DNA of 64,000 bases from Flavobacterium akiainvivens. GTDB lineage: Bacteria; Bacteroidota; Bacteroidia; Flavobacteriales; Flavobacteriaceae. A model generated the notes under the pieces. It searched no databases. It had not been told where the DNA came from and was given only the letters and a program-made list of their open reading frames with translations. The stretch is taken from NCBI RefSeq assembly GCF_001278115.1, contig NZ_LIYD01000005.1, positions 2,178,653 to 2,242,652 on the forward strand. The letters are read 5' to 3'. Position numbers and translations under genes: made by a program. Shown here in pieces: positions 47,381 to 54,820 of this stretch; the first letter of the stretch is position 1, and every line of letters starts with the position of its first letter.

Positions 47381-49045
47381 TTAATCTTCAAGCACCATAC
47401 GGCCCAGCTTATCGCTTTTTCTAAGCGATGAGTATATAATAAACTCGTTATCGCTCTTGCGGTGCCTTATGGCCGGCCTAATGATAAGGCTGTTTTTAAC
47501 GGCCTCTTCAGGATCTTTACGGGTAATTTTACCGGTTTTATCAAACACAAATAAAGAGGGTACACTCTTGTTATAGTTGCCCATAGACTTGATTTCTTCA
47601 ATATCTATAATACCCTTGTTTTTAACATGGTCGTTTATAAGCACGCTAAGCTCTCCGTTACGGTAAATGGGCAATGCGCCCAGGTACTCCGGCCCCTGCC
47701 CCAACTGTGCAAAAGGAATACGCACCGTACCGCCTACTGCAAAGCTGCCACCCGCAGAACCACCAAAGGCAAGGCCTGCATACATAGTGCTGGCTGCTGC
47801 ATCCTGCTGTTTAGGCAGTACATTGCTCCATTCATGAGAGCCATCAGGCGCAAGCGATGTTACTATAATCTCATTACGGATGTAGTTAACGTTGGTCATA
47901 CCCACACCTACTGAACCTATGCCGATACCCTGGCTGCTGTAAGTAGCATCCTGGTATTCGCTAAGCATAATAATACCGCCGTCTTCCCTGCCAAAATGTT
48001 GTATAATGTTGTACATAGGCTCAACATCTTTATCTTTCTTGGCACGGCGTTCGCCTATAAGCTTAGCCTTTGTTTCGTAGTCAAAATCATTAAACTTAAC
48101 GTTTGTGGTTTTGTTGGTGGCAAGGTCTGCTGTAACGGCATACACACCCCTAAGCTGCCTGTTTGCACGGCCGCTTTCGCGCACGGTAGAGTAAAAACCG
48201 GTTAGGCGCAAAACATCATCTGTAGGTATAATGGCACAGCTAACAATATTCTGGTCTTTAATGGCTATATCAATAACCTCTTTTTTGTAGCCATTAGCCG
48301 TTTTATAAGCGTGAACCTCAAAGCGCTCCACACGCTCTTTTTTCTTTTTGTCCCTGTAGCCTTCGTTTATTACCACAAAAATATCATCGTTAAGCGCTAC
48401 CTGAAAATCGGCTATAAAAAAGCTGAAATCCCTTTTATTGTCATCAAACTGCACTTTTTCTACGGTAGAAAACACTGTTTGCAGGTTATCGTCAAAAAAC
48501 TTGATTTCATATTTAACGGCATCTTCCTTTTTAAACATAGACGAGTGCATAATAAGCAACCCGTTGCCATCCTGCGTTTGCCTGAAGTCAAAACGGCCAC
48601 GCTCGCTTTTCTTTTCGGTTTCAGCTTTAAAAAGCGTTATGCCTTCCTTGCCCAGCTTACCGTCTTCGCTAAGCGGTGTAGCCACAAGGTTAAAGATTTT
48701 TTCTTTTTTGTTGTATACGCTGCCTATGGCATATAGCTTGCCGTTTAGCAGGTAAATGTCTTCAAAATCTACTTCTTTGTCGTTAAGTTCCGGCAGCTTT
48801 ATTTCCTTTGCCGATTTTTGTGCCATGGTTTTGCTGTCAAAAATCTTAAGGATATAATTGTCTCCTTTCATGGCAAGGCCATAAATTTTGCCGTTTGCCT
48901 CGCCTATTATGTTAACAAGTTTTTGCTTGTCGTTAGGCAGCTCTTCGCCATAAGTAACATTAACTTTTTCGATTTTGTTTTGCGCGTTCATAGAAAGGCA
49001 GCTTAAAGCTAAAGCGGCCATTAGCGCAATCCCGGTTCTCTTCAT
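47381..49045 (-). CDS. Hypothetical exported protein
   Basis: 554 residues with a signal peptide (MKRTGIALMAALALSCLSMNAQ). No family recognised. The body looks like repeated beta-strand pairs (NIIGEANGKIYGLAMKGDNY; EDIYLLNGKLYAIGSVYNKK) compatible with a propeller-like fold. A Gly-rich stretch lies near residue 430 (GLAFGGSAGGSFAVGGTVRI). Upstream lies a small palindrome with direct repeats that may be an operator. Confidence 0.7.
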   Translation of the reverse strand: MKRTGIALMAALALSCLSMNAQNKIEKVNVTYGEELPNDKQKLVNIIGEANGKIYGLAMKGDNYILKIFDSKTMAQKSAKEIKLPELNDKEVDFEDIYLLNGKLYAIGSVYNKKEKIFNLVATPLSEDGKLGKEGITLFKAETEKKSERGRFDFRQTQDGNGLLIMHSSMFKKEDAVKYEIKFFDDNLQTVFSTVEKVQFDDNKRDFSFFIADFQVALNDDIFVVINEGYRDKKKKERVERFEVHAYKTANGYKKEVIDIAIKDQNIVSCAIIPTDDVLRLTGFYSTVRESGRANRQLRGVYAVTADLATNKTTNVKFNDFDYETKAKLIGERRAKKDKDVEPMYNIIQHFGREDGGIIMLSEYQDATYSSQGIGIGSVGVGMTNVNYIRNEIIVTSLAPDGSHEWSNVLPKQQDAAASTMYAGLAFGGSAGGSFAVGGTVRIPFAQLGQGPEYLGALPIYRNGELSVLINDHVKNKGIIDIEEIKSMGNYNKSVPSLFVFDKTGKITRKDPEEAVKNSLIIRPAIRHRKSDNEFIIYSSLRKSDKLGRMVLED

Positions 49046-49098
49046 TGGTTTGTTGGTTTAGGTAAATACGGCTACGATACTACAAATAATTCTTTAAA

Positions 49099-49129
49099 TT
49101 TTAACATTACGTTAAAAATTTAACATTAC
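49099..49129. promoter_or_regulatory. Possible operator palindrome
   Basis: TTTTAAC-ATTAC-GTTAAAA (49099-49117) is a perfect 7 bp inverted repeat; TTTAACATTAC occurs twice with a 19 bp period (49100 and 49119). It lies about 55 bp upstream of the minus-strand gene starting at 49045. It is A/T-rich, so chance is not excluded. Confidence 0.3.
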
Positions 49130-49161
49130 AATTATTTATTGCAAAAGCAAACATTTAAAAA

Positions 49162-49269
49162 TCAGCACTTCTCATCATCACCCTTTTCATCGGGCAGGTT
49201 GGTGCTAATTTCTTCTTTATCATCTTCGCTAATCTGTTCCGTCCACCACGGCAGGGGTGCGCCACACAT
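49162..49269 (-). CDS. Small ORF downstream of gldA
   Basis: 35 residues (MCGAPLPWWTEQISEDDK ... DEKC). It starts 1 bp after the gldA stop, in the same direction, as expected for a coupled gene. It is acidic and has a Cys near each end and a Trp-Trp pair. No family recognised. Support is its position and an open frame of coding-like composition; it is too short for a firm call. Confidence 0.5.
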   Translation of the reverse strand: MCGAPLPWWTEQISEDDKEEISTNLPDEKGDDEKC

Positions 49270-49270
49270 A

Positions 49271-50176
49271 TTATTTCTTTTTGGTCATTTCCCTGAATAC
49301 CGTTTCCAGGTTTTTGTTCTTAAGGCTAAGCTGTAGTGTTTTCAGGCCGTTATCGTGCGCAAAGTCAAATACGGCAGGGCGCATATCTTCTTTGGCGTTA
49401 AACGTTAGCTCCCAGTTATTACCGGCCAGTTTTTTAGCATCAGTAAGGTTAGGCAGGGTTTGCAAGGCTTCGGCAGTTGTAGCAATATCAAACTCAACTT
49501 CAATAACCTGCTCCAGTTTGTCTTCCTTAACTAATGATTTCAGTTTCTTATCGGTTACTATTTTACCGTGGTTGATGATTATTACACGGTCGCAAATAGC
49601 CTCTACTTCCTGCATAATGTGCGTAGAAAGAAACACTGTTTTGTCTTTGCCAATGTTTTTAATCAGGTCACGAATCTCAACCAATTGGTTAGGATCAAGG
49701 CCTGTGGTAGGCTCGTCGAGAATCAATACTTCGGGGTCGTGAAGCAAGGCGCTGGCAAGGCCCACACGTTGGCGGTAGCCTTTACTAAGGGCGCTGATTT
49801 TTTTATGGGCTTCGGGTGTAAGGCCGGTAAGGTTAATAACCTCTTCAATACGCACTTTGTTTACTTTATACACATCGGCGTTAAAAGCCAGGTACTCGCG
49901 CACATACAGGTCAAGGTACAACGGGTTGTGCTCAGGCAGGTATCCTACCGACTTTTGCACGGCTTTTTGGGCTATGCCTACGTCGTTGCCGTTTACCTGC
50001 GCTTCGCCTTCATCAGCAGTAATGTAGGTAGTAAGTATCTTCATGAGCGTACTTTTGCCTGCGCCGTTTGGCCCAAGGAACCCCACAATCTCACCTTTGT
50101 TTACGGTAAACGAAACAGCATCAAGCGCCTTTTGTGCGCCGTAGTTTTTAGAAATGCCTTTAACCTCTATTGACAT
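49271..50176 (-). CDS. gldA: Gliding-motility ABC transporter ATP-binding protein GldA
   Basis: 301 residues from ATG 50176 (MSIEVKGISKNYG). Walker A is GFLGPNGAGKSTLMKILTTY, the signature is LSKGYRQRVGLASALLHDPE, and Walker B is LILDEPTTGLDP, with the H-loop FLSTHIMQEVEA. The sequence closely follows GldA of Flavobacterium, the ATPase that works with GldF and GldG in gliding; those permease genes are not in this window. A possible minus-strand promoter lies at 50194-50226. Confidence 0.88.
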   Translation of the reverse strand: MSIEVKGISKNYGAQKALDAVSFTVNKGEIVGFLGPNGAGKSTLMKILTTYITADEGEAQVNGNDVGIAQKAVQKSVGYLPEHNPLYLDLYVREYLAFNADVYKVNKVRIEEVINLTGLTPEAHKKISALSKGYRQRVGLASALLHDPEVLILDEPTTGLDPNQLVEIRDLIKNIGKDKTVFLSTHIMQEVEAICDRVIIINHGKIVTDKKLKSLVKEDKLEQVIEVEFDIATTAEALQTLPNLTDAKKLAGNNWELTFNAKEDMRPAVFDFAHDNGLKTLQLSLKNKNLETVFREMTKKK

Positions 50177-50193
50177 GGCCTGTGTATTTGGTA

Positions 50194-50226
50194 CAAAAAT
50201 AGTAAAACGGAAATCAATTGTTGCAA
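50194..50226 (-). promoter_or_regulatory. Promoter of gldA
   Basis: Minus-strand TTG (50226-50224) and TATTTTTG (50201-50194), spacer 22 bp. Confidence 0.4.
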
Positions 50227-50284
50227 TAAAACGGCTAACCTCCTTTTTAAGTATCATGTAAAGAAAAATAGAGAGGCTATAACG

Positions 50285-50427
50285 CAGAGATTCTCAGGTC
50301 CCGTCATTGCGAGGAGGAACGACGAAGCAATCTTTTCTTAGGTTACTTCGTCAGTTCGGCTTAGCCTCGTGTGCCGCGCGCCGTAAACTCCGCTCGCAAT
50401 GAACTGTACTCCCCCCGGGAATCTCTG
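50285..50427. repeat. Nested inverted repeat (GTCATTGCGAGG family)
   Basis: An outer 9 bp pair CAGAGATTC / GAATCTCTG (50285-50293 with 50419-50427) encloses an inner 10 bp pair TCATTGCGAG / CTCGCAATGA (50304-50313 with 50393-50402). Words such as GGAGGAACGACGAAGCAATC fill the left half. This is a known type of dispersed bacterial palindromic repeat. It fills the space between gldA and the pheA leader. Confidence 0.75.
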
Positions 50428-50467
50428 TGGTATAATTTTGCCAATGCAAAAGAAAATCAAAAAATAT

Positions 50468-50497
50468 TTGGACGAATCAAAATAATCGCTACTTTAG
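50468..50497 (+). promoter_or_regulatory. Promoter of the pheA attenuator operon
   Basis: TTG at 50468-50470, 19 bp spacer, TACTTTAG at 50490-50497 (one base off TAnnTTTG). Transcription should start near 50503, 15 bases before the leader peptide ATG. Confidence 0.55.
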
Positions 50498-50517
50498 CAA
50501 AAGTTAGAACAGCCCGT

Positions 50518-50592
50518 ATGAACACAAACTTTTTTTATAACACCTTTTTTTATTTCTTCTGGAAAGAGGACAGGGGTTATATGGCTGTGTAA
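50518..50592 (+). CDS. pheL: Aromatic-rich leader peptide of the pheA operon
   Basis: 24 codons from ATG 50518 to TAA 50590-50592. The peptide has six Phe, three Tyr and one Trp; residues 5-15 read FFYNTFFYFFW. It ends 31 bases before the terminator stem. This is the expected make-up of a transcription-attenuation leader sensing charged tRNA-Phe (and tRNA-Tyr). The gene symbol follows the name used for such peptides and is given by function and not by sequence homology. Confidence 0.85.
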   Translation: MNTNFFYNTFFYFFWKEDRGYMAV

Positions 50593-50652
50593 TAACAAAA
50601 GATAAATAAACAACCAGATATATAATCCCGATTTTCATCGGGATTTTTTTTT
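50573..50652 (+). promoter_or_regulatory. Transcription attenuator (antiterminator / terminator) before pheA
   Basis: Terminator: stem AATCCCGAT (50624-50632) with ATCGGGATT (50637-50645), loop TTTC, then a T-run to 50652. Antiterminator: GGGGTTATAT (50573-50582, inside leader codons 19-22) pairs over ten positions with ATATAATCCC (50620-50629), one G-U pair. The two stems share bases 50624-50629 and exclude each other. A ribosome stalled on the Phe codons leaves the first strand free and allows read-through. Confidence 0.85.
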
Positions 50653-50668
50653 GCCCGAAAATGAAGAA

Positions 50669-51526
50669 ATGAAAACAACCGAAACACAAGTAACCGCAGT
50701 AGCCACAAAAATTGCCATACAGGGTATAAAGGGCAGCTTCCATCACCAGGTGGCGGGCTCATGGTTTGGCACCGATGCCCCACTGGCCGAATGCATGTCG
50801 TTCCCGGCGCTGGTAAAGAGCCTTGTAACCAAAGAATCAGGCCTGGGCATCATGGCGCTGGAAAACTCTATTGCCGGGAGCATCATCCCTAACTATGCAT
50901 TGATTGACAAGCACAACCTGCACATTATTGGCGAGCATTACCTCAACATCAGCATGAACCTTATGGCATTGCCGGGGCAAACGCTGGCCGATATTAAAGA
51001 GGTACATTCTCACCCCATGGCGCTGCTGCAATGCACGGAGTTTTTAAGGCAATACCCGCACATAAAACTGGTTGAAAGCGCCGATACTGCCGAAAGCGCC
51101 CGTTACATAGGGCAACAAAACCTTAGCGGGATAGCCGCCATAGGCAGCCCCATTGCCGCTGAGATGTTCGGGCTTAAAATACTGGCAGAAAGCATACACA
51201 ACATACAGAATAACCAAACGCGCTTTGTAATTGTAAAAACGCAAAACAGCGCGCTGCCGCAGGAGGAAATAAACAAGGCTTCGGTAAAGTTTGAGCTTGA
51301 AGACACCCCGGGCAGCCTGGCCACAATGCTGAATGTTATGAATAACTGCAAACTGAACCTGACCAAGATACAAAGCATGCCCATTGCCGAAACGCCTTTT
51401 AAATACTCGTTTTTTGTGGATGTGGTGTTTGAAAAATACAAGCACTACCAAAAAGCAAAGGCAATACTGGAACTGATGACCACCCAATTTAAGGTATTGG
51501 GCGAATACAAAAACGGAAAGATATGA
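50669..51526 (+). CDS. pheA: Prephenate dehydratase
   Basis: 285 residues from ATG 50669 (a TTG at 50651 falls in the attenuator T-run). It converts prephenate to phenylpyruvate. The catalytic domain has IQGIKGSFHHQVA, LGIMALENSIAGSI and the NQTRFVIV (TRF) active-site motif. The C-terminal ACT domain (from ~195) keeps DTPGSLATMLNVM but has KIQSMPI where the classical Phe-binding ESRP is found. No chorismate mutase domain; that activity is fused to DAHP synthase three genes on. The stop overlaps the next ATG. Confidence 0.95.
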   Translation: MKTTETQVTAVATKIAIQGIKGSFHHQVAGSWFGTDAPLAECMSFPALVKSLVTKESGLGIMALENSIAGSIIPNYALIDKHNLHIIGEHYLNISMNLMALPGQTLADIKEVHSHPMALLQCTEFLRQYPHIKLVESADTAESARYIGQQNLSGIAAIGSPIAAEMFGLKILAESIHNIQNNQTRFVIVKTQNSALPQEEINKASVKFELEDTPGSLATMLNVMNNCKLNLTKIQSMPIAETPFKYSFFVDVVFEKYKHYQKAKAILELMTTQFKVLGEYKNGKI

Positions 51527-52668
51527 TAGCACCTGCCAAAAGGCTCGATGCCGTACAGGAATACTACTTTAGCGCCAAGCTGCGCGAAGTCCGCCAAATG
51601 GTTGCTGAAGGTAAAAAGGTAATCAATATGGGCATTGGCAGCCCCGATTTGCCTCCGAGTCAAGAGGTGTTAGATGCTATTTCAGCCTCGTTTACAGATG
51701 CCAGGGCGCACGAGTACCAAAGCTACCAGGGCCTGCCCGAACTGCGTGAGGCTATGGCAGCGTTTTATGAGAGGCACTTTGGCGTACCCCATAACCCGGC
51801 CAACGAAATCCTGCCGCTTATGGGCAGCAAGGAGGGCATTATGCACATTAGCATGGCGTTTTTAAACGAAGGCGACAAGGTGCTGATACCCAACCCCGGT
51901 TATCCTACCTATACATCGGCCACTAAATTAGTAGGTGCTGAACCTGTATTTTACAACCTAAGCGAAGCCAACAACTGGGAGCCTGATTTCGAAGCTTTGG
52001 AACAGCAGGATTTATCAGGTGTAAAAATAATGTGGGTCAACTACCCGCACATGCCTACCGGTGCTAAGGGCAGCAAAGCCATGTTTGAAAAGCTTGTGGC
52101 TTTCGCTAAAAAGCACAACATACTGTTGGTAAACGACAATCCCTACAGCTTTGTGCTGAATGACGAATACCTGTCTATTTTTCAGGCAGAAGGGGCTAAA
52201 GATGTGGCGCTGGAGCTTAACTCGCTCAGCAAGACCTTTAATATGGCAGGCTGGCGTGTGGGCATGGTGCTGGGCAACCCACAGTTTATAGATGCCGTGC
52301 TCAAGGTAAAAAGCAATATGGACAGTGGTATGTTTTATGGCATACAAAAAGGTGCCATTGCCGCGCTTAACAGCAGTGCAAACTGGTTTAATAACCTAAA
52401 TACAACCTATGCTAAAAGGCGCGAACTTATCTTTACCCTGGCCGATAAACTGGGCTGTACCTACAACCGCAACACCGCCGGGCTGTTTGTATGGGCAAAG
52501 CTACCGGCAGGTATTGAAAACGCTGAGGCTTATGTGGACAGTATTTTATACGACAGGCATATTTTCCTAACACCGGGCACGGTGTTTGGCAGCGCAGGCG
52601 AAGGGTATGTAAGGTTTTCGCTTTGCGCAGACGAAAAAGTAATAACCGAAGCTATTAACAGGTTTTAA
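51523..52668 (+). CDS. Class I/II PLP-dependent aminotransferase (aromatic pathway)
   Basis: 381 residues. It shows MGIGSPDLPPSQEVLDA at the N terminus, NPGYPTYTSA, VNYPHMPTGA, the catalytic Lys in LNSLSKTFNMAGWRVG, and the C-terminal Arg in YVRFSLC. Its place between pheA and tyrA suggests it is the transaminase making Phe and Tyr from their keto acids (or acting on prephenate). ATG overlaps the pheA stop (ATGA). Confidence 0.88.
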   Translation: MIAPAKRLDAVQEYYFSAKLREVRQMVAEGKKVINMGIGSPDLPPSQEVLDAISASFTDARAHEYQSYQGLPELREAMAAFYERHFGVPHNPANEILPLMGSKEGIMHISMAFLNEGDKVLIPNPGYPTYTSATKLVGAEPVFYNLSEANNWEPDFEALEQQDLSGVKIMWVNYPHMPTGAKGSKAMFEKLVAFAKKHNILLVNDNPYSFVLNDEYLSIFQAEGAKDVALELNSLSKTFNMAGWRVGMVLGNPQFIDAVLKVKSNMDSGMFYGIQKGAIAALNSSANWFNNLNTTYAKRRELIFTLADKLGCTYNRNTAGLFVWAKLPAGIENAEAYVDSILYDRHIFLTPGTVFGSAGEGYVRFSLCADEKVITEAINRF

Positions 52669-52669
52669 T

Positions 52670-53518
52670 ATGAATGTAATTGTAATTGGCCTGGGGCTTA
52701 TTGGTGGTTCATTAGCTTTAGATATAAAAAAAGCGTTGCCCAATGCGAAAATCATCGGTATAGACGCCAGCGAAAAACACGTGGAAGAAGCGCTCTTGTT
52801 AGGAGTGATAGAGCACGCCGGTACCTTTGACGATATTAAGCTGGCCGACCGCATTATCATCGCCACGCCGGTAAACAGTATCGCCACGTTGCTGCCACAA
52901 GTACTGGATGTTGTTAAGGAAGATGCCATTGTGCTTGATGTAGGCTCTACCAAGGCCGCCATCTGCAAATCAGTTGAAAACCATAAGCGCAGGCGTAATT
53001 TTATCGCTACGCACCCCATTGCGGGCACGGAATTTAGTGGGCCATCTGCGGCCATACACGGACTTTTTGAAGGCAAGACCAATATTATCTGCGAAGTAGA
53101 GAAAACCGCCTTCAAGCTACAGGAAAAGGCGCTGGAGCTGTTCCGTGCGTTGGGCATGCGGATACGATATATGGATCCTGTAGCGCACGACACGCATATT
53201 GCCTATGTATCGCACCTGTCGCACATCAGTTCGTTTATGCTGGGCAAAACGGTGATTGAAAAAGAAAAAGACGAGCGCGACATTTTTGATATGGCAGGCA
53301 GCGGTTTTGCCAGTACAGTTCGCCTTGCAAAGAGTTCACCCACCACATGGGCCAGTATTTTTAAGGAAAACAAAGGCAATGTAACCGAAGCATTAAGGCT
53401 GTACATAGCCAATTTGCAGCACTTTCAGCAATTGCTGGAACAGGATGATTTTGACGGGCTTCACGCCGAAATGCAGGACACTAACAGGATTAAGGATATA
53501 TTGAACGGAATTAAGTAG
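52670..53518 (+). CDS. tyrA: Prephenate dehydrogenase
   Basis: 282 residues. It oxidises prephenate to 4-hydroxyphenylpyruvate for tyrosine. The NAD-binding loop is IGLGLIGGSLALDI at the N terminus; THPIAGTEFSGPSAA holds the catalytic His, and the helical C-terminal domain contains HLSHISSFMLG. There is no ACT domain, so feedback inhibition would differ from the long forms. It starts 1 bp after the aminotransferase stop. Confidence 0.92.
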   Translation: MNVIVIGLGLIGGSLALDIKKALPNAKIIGIDASEKHVEEALLLGVIEHAGTFDDIKLADRIIIATPVNSIATLLPQVLDVVKEDAIVLDVGSTKAAICKSVENHKRRRNFIATHPIAGTEFSGPSAAIHGLFEGKTNIICEVEKTAFKLQEKALELFRALGMRIRYMDPVAHDTHIAYVSHLSHISSFMLGKTVIEKEKDERDIFDMAGSGFASTVRLAKSSPTTWASIFKENKGNVTEALRLYIANLQHFQQLLEQDDFDGLHAEMQDTNRIKDILNGIK

Positions 53519-53520
53519 TA

Positions 53521-53634
53521 TTCAGTGATCAGTGTTCAGTTGGCAGTCTCAACAACAACATTCTACGACCCTGAAAGGGTCGCGTATATTAGCCGGGGGC
53601 AACGCCCTCGGAAAAGCCCAGGGCATCGTCCCGA
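53521..53634. repeat. Word repeat plus double hairpin repeat inside the operon
   Basis: First a short word repeat (TTCAGTGATCAGTGTTCAGT, 53521-53540). Then hairpin CGACCCT-GAA-AGGGTCG (53566-53582) and hairpin CCGGGGGC-AAC-GCCCTCGG (53593-53611), then CCCAGGGCATCGTCCCG. It resembles a dispersed palindromic repeat common in Bacteroidota. It separates tyrA from the DAHP synthase gene and has no T-run. Confidence 0.65.
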
Positions 53635-53672
53635 AAATAAAAACAATAAAAAATAATAAGACAATAAAAAAT

Positions 53673-54755
53673 ATGGAAAATAGTACCGCCCTCCGCACCT
53701 GGTTAGATGATTTTAAGTTAGACCACCCTCTGGTTATTGCCGGCCCGTGCAGTGCCGAGACCGAAGAACAGGTTTTAAAAATAGCCCACGAGCTTAAAGA
53801 CAGCGATGTTAGCATTTACCGCGCCGGCATCTGGAAACCGCGCACACGCCCCGGTGGGTTTGAAGGCGTGGGTGCCATTGGGTTAAAATGGCTACAAAAA
53901 GCCAAAGCCGAAACCGGCCTGCTTATGGCTACCGAAGTAGCAAATGCTACCCATGTTAAGCTTGCCTTAGAGCATGATATCGACGTACTTTGGATAGGTG
54001 CACGCACTACCGTTAACCCGTTTGCCGTACAGGAAATTGCCGATGCACTTGAGGGGACAGATAAAATTGTACTGATTAAAAACCCGGTAAACCCCGATCT
54101 TGCCCTGTGGCTGGGCGGTGTGGAAAGGCTGTACAACGCGGGCATTAAAAAGCTTGGGGTTATCCATCGTGGTTTCTCAACTTACGAGAAAACCAAGTAC
54201 CGTAATATTCCGGAATGGCAACTGGCTATTGAGCTTCAGAATAAATTCCCCGACCTGCCGCTTATTTGCGACCCAAGCCACATTACCGGCCGCCGCGATA
54301 TGATTCAGGAAGTAAGCCAGCAAGCGCTTGACCTTAACTATGACGGGCTTATTATTGAAACGCATACCGACCCTGATAACGCCTGGAGCGATGCCGCACA
54401 ACAGGTTACCCCCACACGCCTTAAGCAGATTTTTGAAGACCTGCGTGTGCGTAAGGAAACCGGCACCGGCAGCGATTATGACAAGCGTATGGCAGCCCTG
54501 CGCGTGAATATTGACGAGTATGACAATAAGATAATTGAGATACTGGGCAAGCGCATGCAGGTTGCCGAACAGATTGGCTCGCTTAAAAAAGAGTTTAACG
54601 TAGCCGTATTGCAAAACAAACGCTGGAACGAAATTCTTGATAAAATGACGGCACAGGGCTCAGAAAAAGGCCTGAGCAACGATTTTATAATCGATATTTT
54701 TAAGGCCATACACCAGGAGAGCATCAGCCACCAGGAAAAGGTAATTAACCAATAA
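53673..54755 (+). CDS. Bifunctional DAHP synthase / chorismate mutase
   Basis: 360 residues from ATG 53673 (MENSTALRTWLDDF); the longer frame would translate the repeat and is rejected. The N-terminal ~265 residues are type I beta DAHP synthase (LVIAGPCSAETEEQ; RAGIWKPRTRPGGFEG; CDPSHITGRRD with metal and substrate ligands). The C-terminal ~90 residues are an AroQ-type chorismate mutase (RVNIDEYDNKIIEILGKRMQ). It thus makes the first pathway intermediate and prephenate. Last gene of the operon. Confidence 0.93.
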   Translation: MENSTALRTWLDDFKLDHPLVIAGPCSAETEEQVLKIAHELKDSDVSIYRAGIWKPRTRPGGFEGVGAIGLKWLQKAKAETGLLMATEVANATHVKLALEHDIDVLWIGARTTVNPFAVQEIADALEGTDKIVLIKNPVNPDLALWLGGVERLYNAGIKKLGVIHRGFSTYEKTKYRNIPEWQLAIELQNKFPDLPLICDPSHITGRRDMIQEVSQQALDLNYDGLIIETHTDPDNAWSDAAQQVTPTRLKQIFEDLRVRKETGTGSDYDKRMAALRVNIDEYDNKIIEILGKRMQVAEQIGSLKKEFNVAVLQNKRWNEILDKMTAQGSEKGLSNDFIIDIFKAIHQESISHQEKVINQ

Positions 54756-54780
54756 GGTTTCGCAAAATAATTAAGTCATA

Positions 54781-54818
54781 AAAGGTTAACTGTAACGGTT
54801 AACCTTTTATTTTTGTTT
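54781..54818 (+). terminator. Terminator of the aromatic operon
   Basis: Perfect 10 bp stem AAAGGTTAAC / GTTAACCTTT (54781-54790 with 54798-54807) followed by a T-rich run. Confidence 0.85.
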
Positions 54819-54820
54819 CC

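Noticed and set aside
53532-53672. Longer N terminus for DAHP synthase-chorismate mutase
   Set aside because: The extension would translate the double hairpin repeat and A-rich leader; ATG 53673 matches the usual start of the family.
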